Assembly (NCBI RefSeq): GCF_951805225.1
Contig: NZ_OX638201.1
Coordinates: 186,001-250,000, forward strand
Origin: an uncultured Flavobacterium sp.
Lineage (GTDB): Bacteria; Bacteroidota; Bacteroidia; Flavobacteriales; Flavobacteriaceae
Length of the DNA: 64,000 bases
Direction of reading: 5' to 3'
Shown: positions 7,512-16,732 of the stretch, piece by piece
How the letters are laid out: every line of letters starts with the position of its first letter
Numbering within the stretch: the stretch's first letter is position 1
Program-made: the position numbers and the translations under genes
The notes under the pieces: generated by a model
Seen by the model: the letters and a program-made list of their open reading frames with translations, nothing else
The model's database searches: none
Told to the model about the DNA's origin: nothing

Positions 7512-9296
7512 TTAATCTGGTAGAAAAACAGTAAAAACAGAACCTTGATTCACAGTACTATCCGCAATAATATGACCTTTGTGGTTGTCTACGATTTTCT
7601 TACAAATTGCAAGCCCAATTCCGGTTCCGGGATAATCAGTTTTAGAATGTAAACGTTGGAACAAAACAAAGATGGTTTCTTTAAACTGAGGATCAAAACC
7701 CATTCCGTTATCTGTAAAAGTTATCTTATGGAATTTCTTTACATCTTGTTCTAATAAATCAGGATAATCTGCCGAAAGTACTTTTTCACTTTCAATTGTA
7801 ATTTGTGGTGTAATATCCGGCTGACTGTATTTTAAAGAATTTCCAATCAAGTTGATGAAAAGCTGTTCGATCTGATAAGGAATTACAGCCAGTTTAGGCA
7901 ATTTTGAAGCCGTAATAACCGCTTTCTTTTCGTTAATTATTTCAATCAGTTCAGCTTCTGCATTTTCGAGCAATTCATTTAAGTTTGATTTTATAAACTC
8001 TTTTTTGGTTGTATTAGTTCTCGAAAATAAAAGTAAATCATCAATAAGGACACGCATTCTTTTGGCCGAAACTTCGATTTTTGCAATATAATCCCTTGCG
8101 CTTTGAGACATAACAGCTTTGTCAGCATCTGATACTCTCGAAATAAAAGTCTGGATTTTTCTAAGTGGTTCCTGTAAATCGTGACTTGCAACGTGATTGA
8201 AAGAAGCTAATTCTTTATTGCTTTTTTCAAGTTCTTTATTTCGTTCCTGAAGTTCGATATTAAGTAAATGTTCGTCTGTAATATCAAAATTAATTCCAAG
8301 TAGAATTTTACTTCCTTGTTGATCCGTTAATAATTTTCCTGTAGTTTTAAAATATCGGACTTCATGACTCGGCAACATTATTTTATAATAAACGAAAGGC
8401 AATTGTTTATTTTGAAGAATTCCTTCCATAGATTTAGAAACAGTTTCTTTATCATCCGGATGAACAAAATCCAAGAAAGTTTCCTTTACAGGAACAAAAG
8501 CATTTGGTTCATAACCTAACAAACGAAATTGATTGTCTGAATAATCTATTTTTTGAGAGTCTAAATCCCATTGCCAAGTGCTGAATTTACCAATAACTTC
8601 AGATTCAGCAATAAGTCCGTTTGAAATTAAAAGTTTTTTGTTGAATACTTTTAAGCGTTCAATATCGCGGCTAATTTGTCTGTAAGCCAATAAAATAAAA
8701 CATAATGCAACGAGAAATAAAGAAATAGAGAAGAGTGGACTTAATGAAATTTCGGCATCGTAAATTTTTAATCTTTTGGATAAATAACTTTTCTCGATAT
8801 CGTTCATTTCGTCAACCTTAAAACGAATGTTTTCCATCAGAATTCGACCGCCAAACATATGATTGTCGAGTTTTCGTTTATCATATGTTTTGGGATCGCT
8901 ATATTTTAGGCAATTTTCAAAAGAAACAAAACGCTGAATAATCAGCTTGAATAGATTTTGAAGATTTTGCTGCTGAACGGGATTATCAGCAGTTAATTTT
9001 TTTAACCTTATAAATGAAGTGTTTACCTTGTCTCGCGAATAAATATAAGGCGTTAAAAAACGGGCATTACGTGTAATTATATACCCACGCTGACCCGTTT
9101 CGGCATCCTTAATCGCCGACATTAATCGTTCCAGTTGTATGTTTATTTCATACGTATGCATTACCAACTTACTGGATTCGTTCAAATCCTGGTTGTGTTT
9201 GTAAGCAATAGAAGATAGAAATAACAAAATGAAAACTGCGATTACAAAAATAACTCTCAATGAGTTTGAAGAATTAAAATTTGGTATCCATTTCAT
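7512..9296 (-). CDS. CHASE3-PAS sensor histidine kinase
   Basis: The 594-residue membrane sensor is laid out as: TM1 (about 12-30); an extracytoplasmic helical CHASE3 domain containing the DAETGQRGYI signature; TM2 (about 185-205); a PAS domain (about 235-350); a HisKA domain with the phospho-acceptor His372 in VASHDLQEP; and a HATPase domain with the N box (NSLKYS), G1 (DNGMGF) and G2 (GTGIGLAI). It autophosphorylates and should pass phosphate to the single-domain regulator encoded 10 bp upstream. Together with the AraC gene the three form one operon at the head of the stress block. The signal is unknown. Confidence 0.93.
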   Translation of the reverse strand: MKWIPNFNSSNSLRVIFVIAVFILLFLSSIAYKHNQDLNESSKLVMHTYEINIQLERLMSAIKDAETGQRGYIITRNARFLTPYIYSRDKVNTSFIRLKKLTADNPVQQQNLQNLFKLIIQRFVSFENCLKYSDPKTYDKRKLDNHMFGGRILMENIRFKVDEMNDIEKSYLSKRLKIYDAEISLSPLFSISLFLVALCFILLAYRQISRDIERLKVFNKKLLISNGLIAESEVIGKFSTWQWDLDSQKIDYSDNQFRLLGYEPNAFVPVKETFLDFVHPDDKETVSKSMEGILQNKQLPFVYYKIMLPSHEVRYFKTTGKLLTDQQGSKILLGINFDITDEHLLNIELQERNKELEKSNKELASFNHVASHDLQEPLRKIQTFISRVSDADKAVMSQSARDYIAKIEVSAKRMRVLIDDLLLFSRTNTTKKEFIKSNLNELLENAEAELIEIINEKKAVITASKLPKLAVIPYQIEQLFINLIGNSLKYSQPDITPQITIESEKVLSADYPDLLEQDVKKFHKITFTDNGMGFDPQFKETIFVLFQRLHSKTDYPGTGIGLAICKKIVDNHKGHIIADSTVNQGSVFTVFLPD

Positions 9297-9306
9297 TGGT
9301 ATTCTA

Positions 9307-9756
9307 TTATTTTAGTCGGAGCAGGAAATTATCACGGTTTAACCCAGAGGTATGATAGTGCCAGTTTACGGTCACGACTTCATTAATTATTTTTTTAAGC
9401 GTGTTAAAATCGCTTGGTTTTTTGATATAAATGTTGGCTCCCTGAATAAACGTGTCTTCAATATCTTCCTCAGATGATGAAGTCGAGTAGATCGCAATGA
9501 TAATATTTTTAAGACGTTCTGTCTTTTTTATTTCGATTAAACATTCTTTCCCCGTTTTTTTAGGCATATTTAAATCCAGAAACAAAATATCCGGCAATTT
9601 ATTTTCAGGATCATGTAAATGATCCATTAATTGCATTCCGTCATGAACAAAGTCTACGTTAGTTTGTATTTTGATTTCTTCAAAAGCATCCTTAAAAAAA
9701 AGACGATCATCTTCATCATCATCAGCCAATAAAATGTATAATGCGTTTTTTTGCAT
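9307..9756 (-). CDS. single-domain response regulator
   Basis: The 149-residue receiver domain has no output domain. The acidic triad ADDDEDD lies at 11-17, the phospho-acceptor is Asp61 in FLDLNMP, Thr/Ser and Lys residues follow (YSTSSS, then KKPSD), and the family resembles the Rcp1-type regulators. It sits 10 bp before the histidine kinase and 21 bp after the AraC gene, on the same strand. It probably relays phosphate or acts by protein contact. The output is not visible. Confidence 0.93.
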   Translation of the reverse strand: MQKNALYILLADDDEDDRLFFKDAFEEIKIQTNVDFVHDGMQLMDHLHDPENKLPDILFLDLNMPKKTGKECLIEIKKTERLKNIIIAIYSTSSSEEDIEDTFIQGANIYIKKPSDFNTLKKIINEVVTVNWHYHTSGLNRDNFLLRLK

Positions 9757-9777
9757 TTTAGTATGGTATTTGGGTTT

Positions 9778-10329
9778 TTATTTTAAATTTTCTCTGCGTT
9801 TCTTAATTATTCTCTGAAAAGCCGATGGCGTTATTCCAGTTGTATTTTTAAACTGCGTACTCAAATGTGCAACACTCGAATAGTTTAGTAAAAATGCAAT
9901 TTCGGTCAAACTCATTTCGTTAATAATAATTAATTGTTTCGCTCTTTCAATTTTCTGTAAAATGATAAAATTCTCAATAGAAGAGTAGGTTACTTCCGAA
10001 AAAACATTCGATAAATAACCATAACTGTGATTTAGCTTCTCAGCAAGAAACACAGAACTTTTATAATTATTGCTGTCGTCCATAAAGACCAGTTCAATAA
10101 TAGCATCTTTTATTTTTTGAACCAGTACACTTTTCTGATTTTCTACAATCTCAAAGCCACACGGACTTAAATTATTTTTTAAAGTTTCAAGTGCATTTGC
10201 ATCAAGATTGTCGGTAATCTCAATCTCTCCAAACCCCAAAGTTGTAAAATTAATATTTTGTTGTTCCAGGTTTTGTTTTAAATAAAGAGAGCAAATGGTG
10301 TTTATGTCGAACTTTATAAATAGTTTCAT
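9778..10329 (-). CDS. AraC family transcriptional regulator, stress block
   Basis: The 183-residue protein has a C-terminal AraC/XylS domain (about 85-180) with two helix-turn-helix segments: SSIENFIILQKIERAKQLI, then MSLTEIAFLLNYSSVAHLST with the closing TGITPSAFQ. The N-terminal 75 residues look like a small alpha/beta fold rather than the usual cupin, a form seen in Bacteroidota beside stress and metal genes. It is the first gene of an operon with the response regulator and kinase, and a plausible regulator of the surrounding stress genes. Confidence 0.88.
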   Translation of the reverse strand: MKLFIKFDINTICSLYLKQNLEQQNINFTTLGFGEIEITDNLDANALETLKNNLSPCGFEIVENQKSVLVQKIKDAIIELVFMDDSNNYKSSVFLAEKLNHSYGYLSNVFSEVTYSSIENFIILQKIERAKQLIIINEMSLTEIAFLLNYSSVAHLSTQFKNTTGITPSAFQRIIKKRRENLK

Positions 10330-10432
10330 TTTAAAGAAATTTGGTTAAAGATAATTAAATTATTTGTGGTTACGGCTTTTAATGCCTGCCAGAGTTATAT
10401 AAACATTAAAAATATGAAATAAAATTTTCAAA

Positions 10433-10470
10433 AAAATACCGTCTAATATGTTTTACTAGACGGTATTTTT
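10433..10470 (-). terminator. terminator after csbD-like gene
   Basis: AAATACCGTCTA and TAGACGGTATTT pair around an 11-nt loop. It lies between the 3-prime end of the CsbD gene and the start of the AraC gene; both flanks are A/T-rich. Confidence 0.8.
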
Positions 10471-10487
10471 GATTGATTAACAGGGAT

Positions 10488-10673
10488 TTACAAATCGGAA
10501 AGGATTTGATGAAATTCCTCTTTTGTTGCTCCTAATTTTTGCTGAAGTCTTCCGTACATTTCGTCTTCTTTTCCTTCGGCAAACATCAAATCATCATCTG
10601 TCAGAGTTGCGTATTTTTGTTTCAATTTCCCTTTTAACTCATTCCAATTTCCTTTTATTTCTGTAGTATTCAT
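10488..10673 (-). CDS. CsbD family protein
   Basis: The 61-residue protein carries the CsbD signature: EIKGNWNELKGKLKQKYATL followed by TDDDLMFAEGKEDEMYGRLQ. CsbD-like proteins are small, hydrophilic and strongly induced by general or osmotic stress; no biochemical activity is established. ATG at 10673 is chosen. An upstream in-frame start at 10766 would add 31 unrelated residues and overlap the promoter region. It follows the Dps gene by 106 bp on the same strand. Confidence 0.92.
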   Translation of the reverse strand: MNTTEIKGNWNELKGKLKQKYATLTDDDLMFAEGKEDEMYGRLQQKLGATKEEFHQILSDL

Positions 10674-10779
10674 GATATTTTTTTTTGTGATTAATAGTAT
10701 TGTAAAATTGCAAATTCTTGGTTCGAATTGTGTTACATCAATTTTGTCAAGCGTTGCATAATTCACATTTCACTATTAT

Positions 10780-11253
10780 TTATACCTGATAACGACGCAG
10801 AACCCAGGCCATTTTTTCATGTTCCTGAAGCAATCCGGTTATAAAATCGGCTGAACCAATATCATTATTTTCAGTTTCAAAAACAGGAATATAGTTTCTA
10901 AACTCGGTTACCAATTGTTCGTGATTTTCTAAAAGTTCCTCAAGCATATGTTTTTGCGAAGCATATTCTTTTGGAGATTCTTTTAAAGTCGAATTTTCTA
11001 TAAACTCCTTCATCGTTCCAATCGTTTTTTCGCCAAGCTGACTAATGCGTTCTGCAACTTCATCGATATTCGCTTCTAAAACTCGGTATTGATCTTCAAA
11101 TAATTTATGCAATTCCATAAAACTGTTTCCGGAAATATTCCAGTGAAATTTTCTGGTTTTTACATATAAAGTCATTTCGTTCGATAAAATCGTGGCTAAT
11201 ATTGAAGTACTCTTTTTTAAGTTTTTTGGCGTTATTCCGATATGCAGACTCAT
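10780..11253 (-). CDS. dps: Dps-like ferritin, DNA starvation protein
   Basis: The 157-residue protein has a four-helix ferritin-like fold. The intersubunit ferroxidase ligands are recognisable: TRKFHWNISGNSFMELHKLF (His) followed by DQYRVLEANIDEVAERI (Asp and Glu). Dps proteins form 12-mers, oxidise Fe(II) with peroxide, store iron and protect DNA during starvation and oxidative stress. It is the first gene of the minus-strand stress block and divergent from the DUF5723-OmpA gene. Confidence 0.93.
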   Translation of the reverse strand: MSLHIGITPKNLKKSTSILATILSNEMTLYVKTRKFHWNISGNSFMELHKLFEDQYRVLEANIDEVAERISQLGEKTIGTMKEFIENSTLKESPKEYASQKHMLEELLENHEQLVTEFRNYIPVFETENNDIGSADFITGLLQEHEKMAWVLRRYQV

Positions 11254-11415
11254 AATTTCCTGATTTAAGGTTCGTTATCAAAAATAAATAACCAGTCCTT
11301 TCTTTTTCTTACATAATTTGTTAAAGATGTTACATGAATTCAATGTTTTGGTAACATCATTATAGATCAATTATTGTAGTTTTGCCGCCAAACCAACCTA
11401 AAAATCCAAATTTTA

Positions 11416-13599
11416 ATGAAAAAACTATTACTTAGTTTACTACTTATTGCAATTAATTTTTCGGCCAAAGCACAATCTTATATTGGCTATTTTCATGACA
11501 ATTACGCCGGTGTGCAAAGCGTACTTTTTAATCCGGCTTCGATAGCTGATTCTCGTTTTAAGACAGATATAAATATATTCTCAATTAGTGGTTCTGTACA
11601 AAATGATTTGTATGGCGTTAAACTTTTTGATACCTACAAAAAAGGATATGATTTTGAAAAAGAATCTGTTATAAGTCCAAAAAACAACAATAACGGACTT
11701 GCTAATTTTGATATCATGGGACCGTCTTTTATGTTTAATATCGCACCAAAACATACTTTGGCAGTTTTTACAAGAGCAAGATCTGTGAGTAATGTAAGAA
11801 AGCTAAATGGATATCTTGTAGATGAGGTTAAAGATGGTTTGGATAAAGCTTCAGACTTTAATTTTAATGCAGGAAGTCCAAATGGAGCTTCAAATTCATG
11901 GGGAGAATTAGGGATTTCTTACGCAGCTGTTTTATACCAAAATAACCAACACTTTTTAAAAGGTGGTTTGACAGCAAAATATCTACAAGGTGGCGCAAAT
12001 GGATATATCCAAGGGAAAAATGTCAATGTAGCTTTTGTTCAGAATAATGCAAATCCAAAAGATGGAGCCTTGGTTTCTAATGGAGAAGTTACTATTGGCG
12101 GAAGCCAGGATTGGGAAGCAAATGAAGATTATGATTTTGATATCAATTCAAGCGGTTTCGGATTTGATTTAGGACTTGTGTATGAATGGAGACCAGATTA
12201 TGAAGATTATGATTTAAGCAGAGCAACAAAAATAGACAACAACTTTCGTGATTTAAATAAATATAAATTGCGTTTTGGATTATCTGTAACAGATATCGGT
12301 TCAATCAATTATAAAAATTCTAAAGTAGATACTTATAATGTAACGGGAGTTGTAACGCAGCAAATGATTGATGATGCATCTAATATATACGATTTCTTAA
12401 ACGATCATTATACAAAAATTTCGAGTTCAAAAGGAGTAAAGACAAATTTGCCAACCGCAATTCACGCTGATGCAGATTGGAATATGTACAGAAAATTCTA
12501 TTTGAATCTTAACGGAGATATTAATATGGTGAGTAAAACGAAGCTAAATGCAACTAGTATTGCTGATCGCGTGAGTTTGACGCCGCGTTACGAAAGCAGA
12601 TGGTTTAGTTTTTATGTGCCAATGACCTGGATGGAATATAGCGGAATGCAAGTTGGTTCCGGAATTCGATTGGGTGTTTTCTTTGTAGGTTCAGGTTCTG
12701 TTCTTAGTAATTTAGTTTCGAAAGAATCAAAAGGAGCAGATTTCCACCTTGGAATGAAAATTCCGGTTTATGAGAAACAATTCAAAGATACCGATGGAGA
12801 CGGAGTTATTGACAAAGAAGATGCTTGTAGAAAAGTAGCAGGTCCGGCAAAAAACAACGGTTGTCCTTGGCCAGATTCTGATGGAGATAAGGTTTTTGAT
12901 AAAGACGATGCTTGTCCGGATGTTAAAGGTCCTGTAGAAAATAAAGGTTGCCCTTGGAAAGATACTGATGGAGATACTTTATTAGACAACGTAGATGCTT
13001 GTCCTGCAATCGCTGGTCCGGTAGAAAACAAAGGTTGTCCTTGGCCAGATACTGACAATGATGGCATTTTGGATAAAGACGATGCTTGCCCAACGGTTGC
13101 CGGTTTAGTCGAAAATAAAGGATGTCCGGTTCTGGATGCAGACAAAGATGGCGTGCCTGATAATGTTGATGATTGTCCATTAATTGCGGGTCCTGCAGAT
13201 AATAAAGGATGTCCAAAAGTGACAAAAGCAACTTTGGATAAATTAAAAGTAGAAGCTAAATCAATCTTTTTCGTAACTGGAAAAGCAACTTTAAGCGATG
13301 CTAAAAAAGGAGAAACTTCAGGAAGATTAGATGCAATTAAAGAAATCCTGAAAAATTATCCAAATGCTAAATTTGCTATCAACGGACATACAGATAATGT
13401 AGGAAATCCAAAAGCAAATCAGAAATTATCTGAGGAAAGAGCAAAAGTAGTAATGGATGCTTTGATTGCAAAAGGAGTAAATCCGGAGAATTTAAGTTCA
13501 CAAGGATTTGGAGCTTCAAAACCAGTTGCATCAAATAAAACTGCTTCTGGAAAAGCACAAAACAGAAGAACTGAAATTGTTTATTTAGGTAATTTATAA
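11416..13599 (+). CDS. DUF5723 barrel with TSP3 repeats and OmpA domain
   Basis: The 727-residue protein has a signal peptide ending in AKAQ (about residue 20). Residues 21 to about 455 form a DUF5723 barrel closely similar to the gene at 3026 (QSYIGYFHDNYAGVQSVLFN). About 455-605 holds five or six thrombospondin type 3 calcium-binding repeats (DTDGDGVIDKEDAC, PDSDGDKVFDKDDAC and so on). About 610-727 is an OmpA C-terminal peptidoglycan-binding domain (AKFAINGHTDNVG, LSEERAKVVMDALI, NRRTEIVY). It probably ties the outer membrane to peptidoglycan through a rigid calcium-stabilised stalk. A terminator follows. Confidence 0.92.
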   Translation: MKKLLLSLLLIAINFSAKAQSYIGYFHDNYAGVQSVLFNPASIADSRFKTDINIFSISGSVQNDLYGVKLFDTYKKGYDFEKESVISPKNNNNGLANFDIMGPSFMFNIAPKHTLAVFTRARSVSNVRKLNGYLVDEVKDGLDKASDFNFNAGSPNGASNSWGELGISYAAVLYQNNQHFLKGGLTAKYLQGGANGYIQGKNVNVAFVQNNANPKDGALVSNGEVTIGGSQDWEANEDYDFDINSSGFGFDLGLVYEWRPDYEDYDLSRATKIDNNFRDLNKYKLRFGLSVTDIGSINYKNSKVDTYNVTGVVTQQMIDDASNIYDFLNDHYTKISSSKGVKTNLPTAIHADADWNMYRKFYLNLNGDINMVSKTKLNATSIADRVSLTPRYESRWFSFYVPMTWMEYSGMQVGSGIRLGVFFVGSGSVLSNLVSKESKGADFHLGMKIPVYEKQFKDTDGDGVIDKEDACRKVAGPAKNNGCPWPDSDGDKVFDKDDACPDVKGPVENKGCPWKDTDGDTLLDNVDACPAIAGPVENKGCPWPDTDNDGILDKDDACPTVAGLVENKGCPVLDADKDGVPDNVDDCPLIAGPADNKGCPKVTKATLDKLKVEAKSIFFVTGKATLSDAKKGETSGRLDAIKEILKNYPNAKFAINGHTDNVGNPKANQKLSEERAKVVMDALIAKGVNPENLSSQGFGASKPVASNKTASGKAQNRRTEIVYLGNL

Positions 13600-13617
13600 G
13601 CTAAATTGAATATAAAA

Positions 13618-13652
13618 CCAAAAAGCCATTCTTAATTGAATGGCTTTTTTTA
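13618..13652 (+). terminator. terminator of DUF5723-OmpA gene
   Basis: AAAAGCCATTC pairs with GAATGGCTTTT around a TTAATT loop, followed by T7. Confidence 0.85.
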
Positions 13653-13711
13653 TTTTTGCATACCTTCTAAAAAGAATTATCTGATGTATTAGAAGCGTTA
13701 AAAAATCAAGA

Positions 13712-14539
13712 ATGACAACACAACAACTACACGAACAAATCCTTTTAAAGAAATCATTTTTATGCGTTGGATTGGATCCCGATCTAACTAAAATTCCACC
13801 TCATTTATTAGAAACTGAAGATCCTATTTTCGAATTTAATAAAGCTATAATCGATGCAACACACGATTTGGCAGTTGGATATAAACCAAATACCGCTTTT
13901 TTTGAAGCATATGGAATAAAAGGATGGATTTCGCTTCAAAAGACAATCAATTACATCAATGAGAACTTTCCTGAAATGTTTACAATTGCAGATGCAAAAC
14001 GTGGCGATATTGGGAATACTTCAAGCATGTATGCAAAAGCCTTTTTTGAAGATCTAAACTTTGATAGTGTTACCGTTGCACCTTATATGGGGAAAGATTC
14101 GGTTGAGCCTTTTTTGGCTTTCGAAAACAAACATACAATCATGTTGGCATTGACTTCTAATGAAGGTGCTTTTGATTTTCAGACTTTAAATACAAACGGA
14201 AAAGAATTATACAAACAAGTTTTAGAAACTTCTAAAACATGGAAAAATAGCCATAATCTAATGTATGTTGTTGGCGCTACAAAAGCCGAATATTTTGCAG
14301 ACATTAGAAAAATTGTTCCGGATAGTTTCTTATTAGTTCCCGGAATTGGCGCTCAAGGCGGAAGTTTATCTGAAGTATGCAAATACGGAATGAACGATAA
14401 AGTTGGATTATTGGTAAACTCTGCAAGAGCGATTATCTACGCCTCAAATGGAACTGATTTTGTCGAAAAAGCAAGAGAAGAAGCCTTGAAAGTGCAACAA
14501 GAAATGGAAGAAATTCTTAGTTTAAAGTTTCAGGTTTAA
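13712..14539 (+). CDS. pyrF: orotidine 5-phosphate decarboxylase
   Basis: Converts OMP to UMP, the last step of de novo pyrimidine synthesis. The 275-residue protein is the longer PyrF subfamily common in Bacteroidota and mycobacteria. Near the N-terminus CVGLDPDLTKIP is the substrate-binding start of the TIM barrel, and the catalytic DxKxxD motif is Asp94-Lys96-Asp99 in DAKRGDIGNT. PGIGAQGG and LLVNSARAI form the phosphate end. The last codons (FKFQV-type tail) are part of a short tandem TTTAAAGTTTCAGG repeat that runs past the stop, so the C-terminus may be repeat-derived. Confidence 0.96.
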   Translation: MTTQQLHEQILLKKSFLCVGLDPDLTKIPPHLLETEDPIFEFNKAIIDATHDLAVGYKPNTAFFEAYGIKGWISLQKTINYINENFPEMFTIADAKRGDIGNTSSMYAKAFFEDLNFDSVTVAPYMGKDSVEPFLAFENKHTIMLALTSNEGAFDFQTLNTNGKELYKQVLETSKTWKNSHNLMYVVGATKAEYFADIRKIVPDSFLLVPGIGAQGGSLSEVCKYGMNDKVGLLVNSARAIIYASNGTDFVEKAREEALKVQQEMEEILSLKFQV

Positions 14540-14757
14540 AGTTTCAGGTTTACTTTGCTTTGAACATAATTTTACCGCAAAGATTCGCAAAGTTTTTTCG
14601 CAAAGTTCACAAAGCTAAATCAACACAAAGCTTTGTAAACTTTTTTCGATAGAAAATAACTTCCCACAAAGAGCATAAATCTTTGCGAAACTTTGCGAAA
14701 AAACTTTGCCACTTTGCGGTAAAATCAACACAATCCTACAACTTGAAACCTGAAACA
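14524..14757. repeat. GCAAAG palindromic block with GTTTCAGG ends
   Basis: An outer inverted pair (TTTCAGGTTTAAAGTTTCAGG at 14527 region, AAACCTGAAAC near 14747) encloses a block that begins TTTACCGCAAAG (about 14572) and ends CTTTGCGGTAAA (about 14723). Inside, 8-bp-period GCAAAGTT units occur in both orientations. The same design recurs at 15595, 17926, 20556, 42075 and 43353. No gene is seen here. Confidence 0.65.
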
Positions 14758-14765
14758 AAATAAAC

Positions 14766-15566
14766 ATGAAACAATTAAAAGATCAGCTTGGTACTTTACA
14801 TTCTTTTGAGAACGCTCCAAAGCGTATTATCTCTCTTGTACCTTCGCAAACGGAATTGTTGTATGACTTAGGTTTAGAAGAAAAAATCATCGGAATCACG
14901 AAGTTTTGCGTACATCCGTATCATTTCAAATCAACGAAGAAAGTTGTTGGCGGAACGAAGAAAATTCATTTCGAAAAAATAAAATTACTACAGCCTGATA
15001 TTATCATTTGTAATAAAGAAGAAAACACAGCGGAAATTGTGGAGCAATTAAGTTCTATTTGTCCGGTTTGGGTAACGAATATTATTACGATTGAAGATAA
15101 TTTTCAGATGATATCAGATTTCGGACAACTCTTTAATTGCCGAACTGAATCTCAAAAGTGGAATGACAAATTGAATTTCGCTTTAAGCGATTTCAAAAAA
15201 TATGTTCAGGATATTTCAGTTAAAAAAGCCGCTTATTTTATTTGGAAAAATCCTTTTATGGTTGCGGGCGATGATACTTATATTAATGAATTACTGAAAT
15301 TGAATCATTTTCAGAATATTTATGCTGATAAAGGAAGATATCCGGAAGTTGAACTCAAAAAAATGCGATTAGAAGGCGATCCGGATTTGGTTTTTCTTTC
15401 CTCAGAACCTTATCCTTTTAAGGAAGAAGACGCTTTTGAAATTGGACGTTTTACACATCACGCCAAAACTATCTTTGTAGACGGCGAAATGTTCTCTTGG
15501 CACGGAAGCCGATTACTAAAGGCTTTTCCATACTTTAAAATACTACACGAAAGATTGAAGAATTAA
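14766..15566 (+). CDS. helical-backbone metal receptor (BtuF/TroA-like)
   Basis: The 266-residue protein has the class III substrate-binding fold: two alpha/beta lobes joined by a long helix. The N-terminal RIISLVPSQTELLYDLGLEE and IIGITKFCVHPYHF, the central LLQPDIIICNKEENTAEIVE, and LVFLSSEPYPFKEED are typical of BtuF-like cobalamin or metallophore receptors. There is no signal peptide or lipobox, which is unusual for a periplasmic receptor but common for this Bacteroidota subgroup. The ligand is unknown. No permease or ATPase gene is next to it. Confidence 0.8.
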   Translation: MKQLKDQLGTLHSFENAPKRIISLVPSQTELLYDLGLEEKIIGITKFCVHPYHFKSTKKVVGGTKKIHFEKIKLLQPDIIICNKEENTAEIVEQLSSICPVWVTNIITIEDNFQMISDFGQLFNCRTESQKWNDKLNFALSDFKKYVQDISVKKAAYFIWKNPFMVAGDDTYINELLKLNHFQNIYADKGRYPEVELKKMRLEGDPDLVFLSSEPYPFKEEDAFEIGRFTHHAKTIFVDGEMFSWHGSRLLKAFPYFKILHERLKN

Positions 15567-15594
15567 ATTCCAATTTTTTCTTGACATTGAGCGT

Positions 15595-15777
15595 AATTTT
15601 AACGCAAAGCGCGCAAAGTTTTTTTTCCTAATTAAGCTTCTATAAAAAGGTAAAGTTCGCAAAGCTTTGTGTTTATATAGCTTTGCTGAACTTTGATTAT
15701 TTATTTTATAAATTGAAAACTTAGCGAACCTTTGCGAATCCCGATAGCTATCGGGATTGCACGCTTTGCGGTTAAAT
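15595..15777. repeat. GCAAAG block with CCCGATAGCTATCGGG palindrome
   Basis: It runs from TTTAACGCAAAGC to GCTTTGCGGTTAAA, with GCAAAG units in both directions. A perfect 16-bp palindrome (about 15740-15755) is inserted near the right end. It occupies almost the whole gap between the receptor gene and the AraC gene. Both neighbours end here, so it is a convergent intergenic region. Confidence 0.6.
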
Positions 15778-15795
15778 CACGCTTTTAACTTAAAA

Positions 15796-16716
15796 TTAAT
15801 TAAAAGAACTCCTGAATTCTAAAGGCGAGACATTGGTTTTGCTTTTGAATAGTTTATTAAAAGATTGCGGATATTCGAAACCTAATTTGTAAGCCGTTTC
15901 ACTGACACTTAGTGAAGTCGTGGTAAGAAGTTCTTTGGCTTTTTCAATAATTTTATTATGAATATGATGCTGCGTGCTTTGCCCCGTAAGTGATCGTAAC
16001 ATATCGCTAAGATAATTTGGCGTAACATTTAATTGTTCTGAAATATAAGCGACAGTTGGTAATCCTAATTTCTGAACTTTATCACTTTCAAAATATTCAG
16101 CCAAAAGAGTTTCCAATTTTGCTAAAAGCGTATTATTTGCATTTTTTCGGGTAATAAATTGTCGGTTGTAAAAGCGATTACAATAATTAAGAAGCAGTTC
16201 AATATGCGAAATCATTACGTCCTGACTGAATGCATCTATAGAAGAAAGATATTCTTGTTCGATATTCTGCATAATTCCTGTAATCATAGTTTGTTCTTTT
16301 TCAGAAAGATGCAATGCTTCGTTAACAGCGTAAGAGAAATAACCGTACTCTTTAATTTTTTTTGCCAAAGGATAACTCTGAATGAAATCGGGATGAATTG
16401 CTAACATTGAGCCAGATACAGTAGTATCCATTGGAACTTCTGTCGAAATAATTTGGCCTGGACCCATAAATGTCATGACACCTTCATCAAAATCATAATA
16501 GTTTTGACCGTATCGCATTTTTCCCTTAAACCCTTTTTTTATCGAAATAGTATAGAAATTATAAACAACACTCTTTAGATTATCATCAAAATGACAATGT
16601 ATATCCTTCAAATTGACAAAACTTACCAAAGGATGATCTGGTTTTGCAATTTGTAATAAACGATGTAATTCTGAAAGAGAACTTATAGTATATGGAGTAT
16701 GATCTTCTTTCTTCAT
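15796..16716 (-). CDS. AraC family regulator next to aldo/keto reductase
   Basis: The 306-residue protein has an N-terminal cupin-like sensor half (about 1-180, with FMGPGQIIST and LAIHPDFIQS) and a C-terminal AraC domain. In the latter, LPTVAYISEQLNVTPNYLSD is the first helix-turn-helix and LSVSETAYKLGFEYPQSFNK the second, ending in TNVSPLEFRSS. It lies 68 bp downstream of the aldo/keto reductase gene on the same strand, a pairing repeated across Flavobacterium, and probably controls it. The inducer is unknown. Confidence 0.9.
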   Translation of the reverse strand: MKKEDHTPYTISSLSELHRLLQIAKPDHPLVSFVNLKDIHCHFDDNLKSVVYNFYTISIKKGFKGKMRYGQNYYDFDEGVMTFMGPGQIISTEVPMDTTVSGSMLAIHPDFIQSYPLAKKIKEYGYFSYAVNEALHLSEKEQTMITGIMQNIEQEYLSSIDAFSQDVMISHIELLLNYCNRFYNRQFITRKNANNTLLAKLETLLAEYFESDKVQKLGLPTVAYISEQLNVTPNYLSDMLRSLTGQSTQHHIHNKIIEKAKELLTTTSLSVSETAYKLGFEYPQSFNKLFKSKTNVSPLEFRSSFN

Positions 16717-16732
16717 GGTTTGAGATTTAATA

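Noticed and set aside
12768..13231. Long minus-strand ORFs opposite the TSP3 repeats
   Set aside because: Shadows of the regular Asp/Gly/Pro codons of the calcium-binding repeats on the plus strand.
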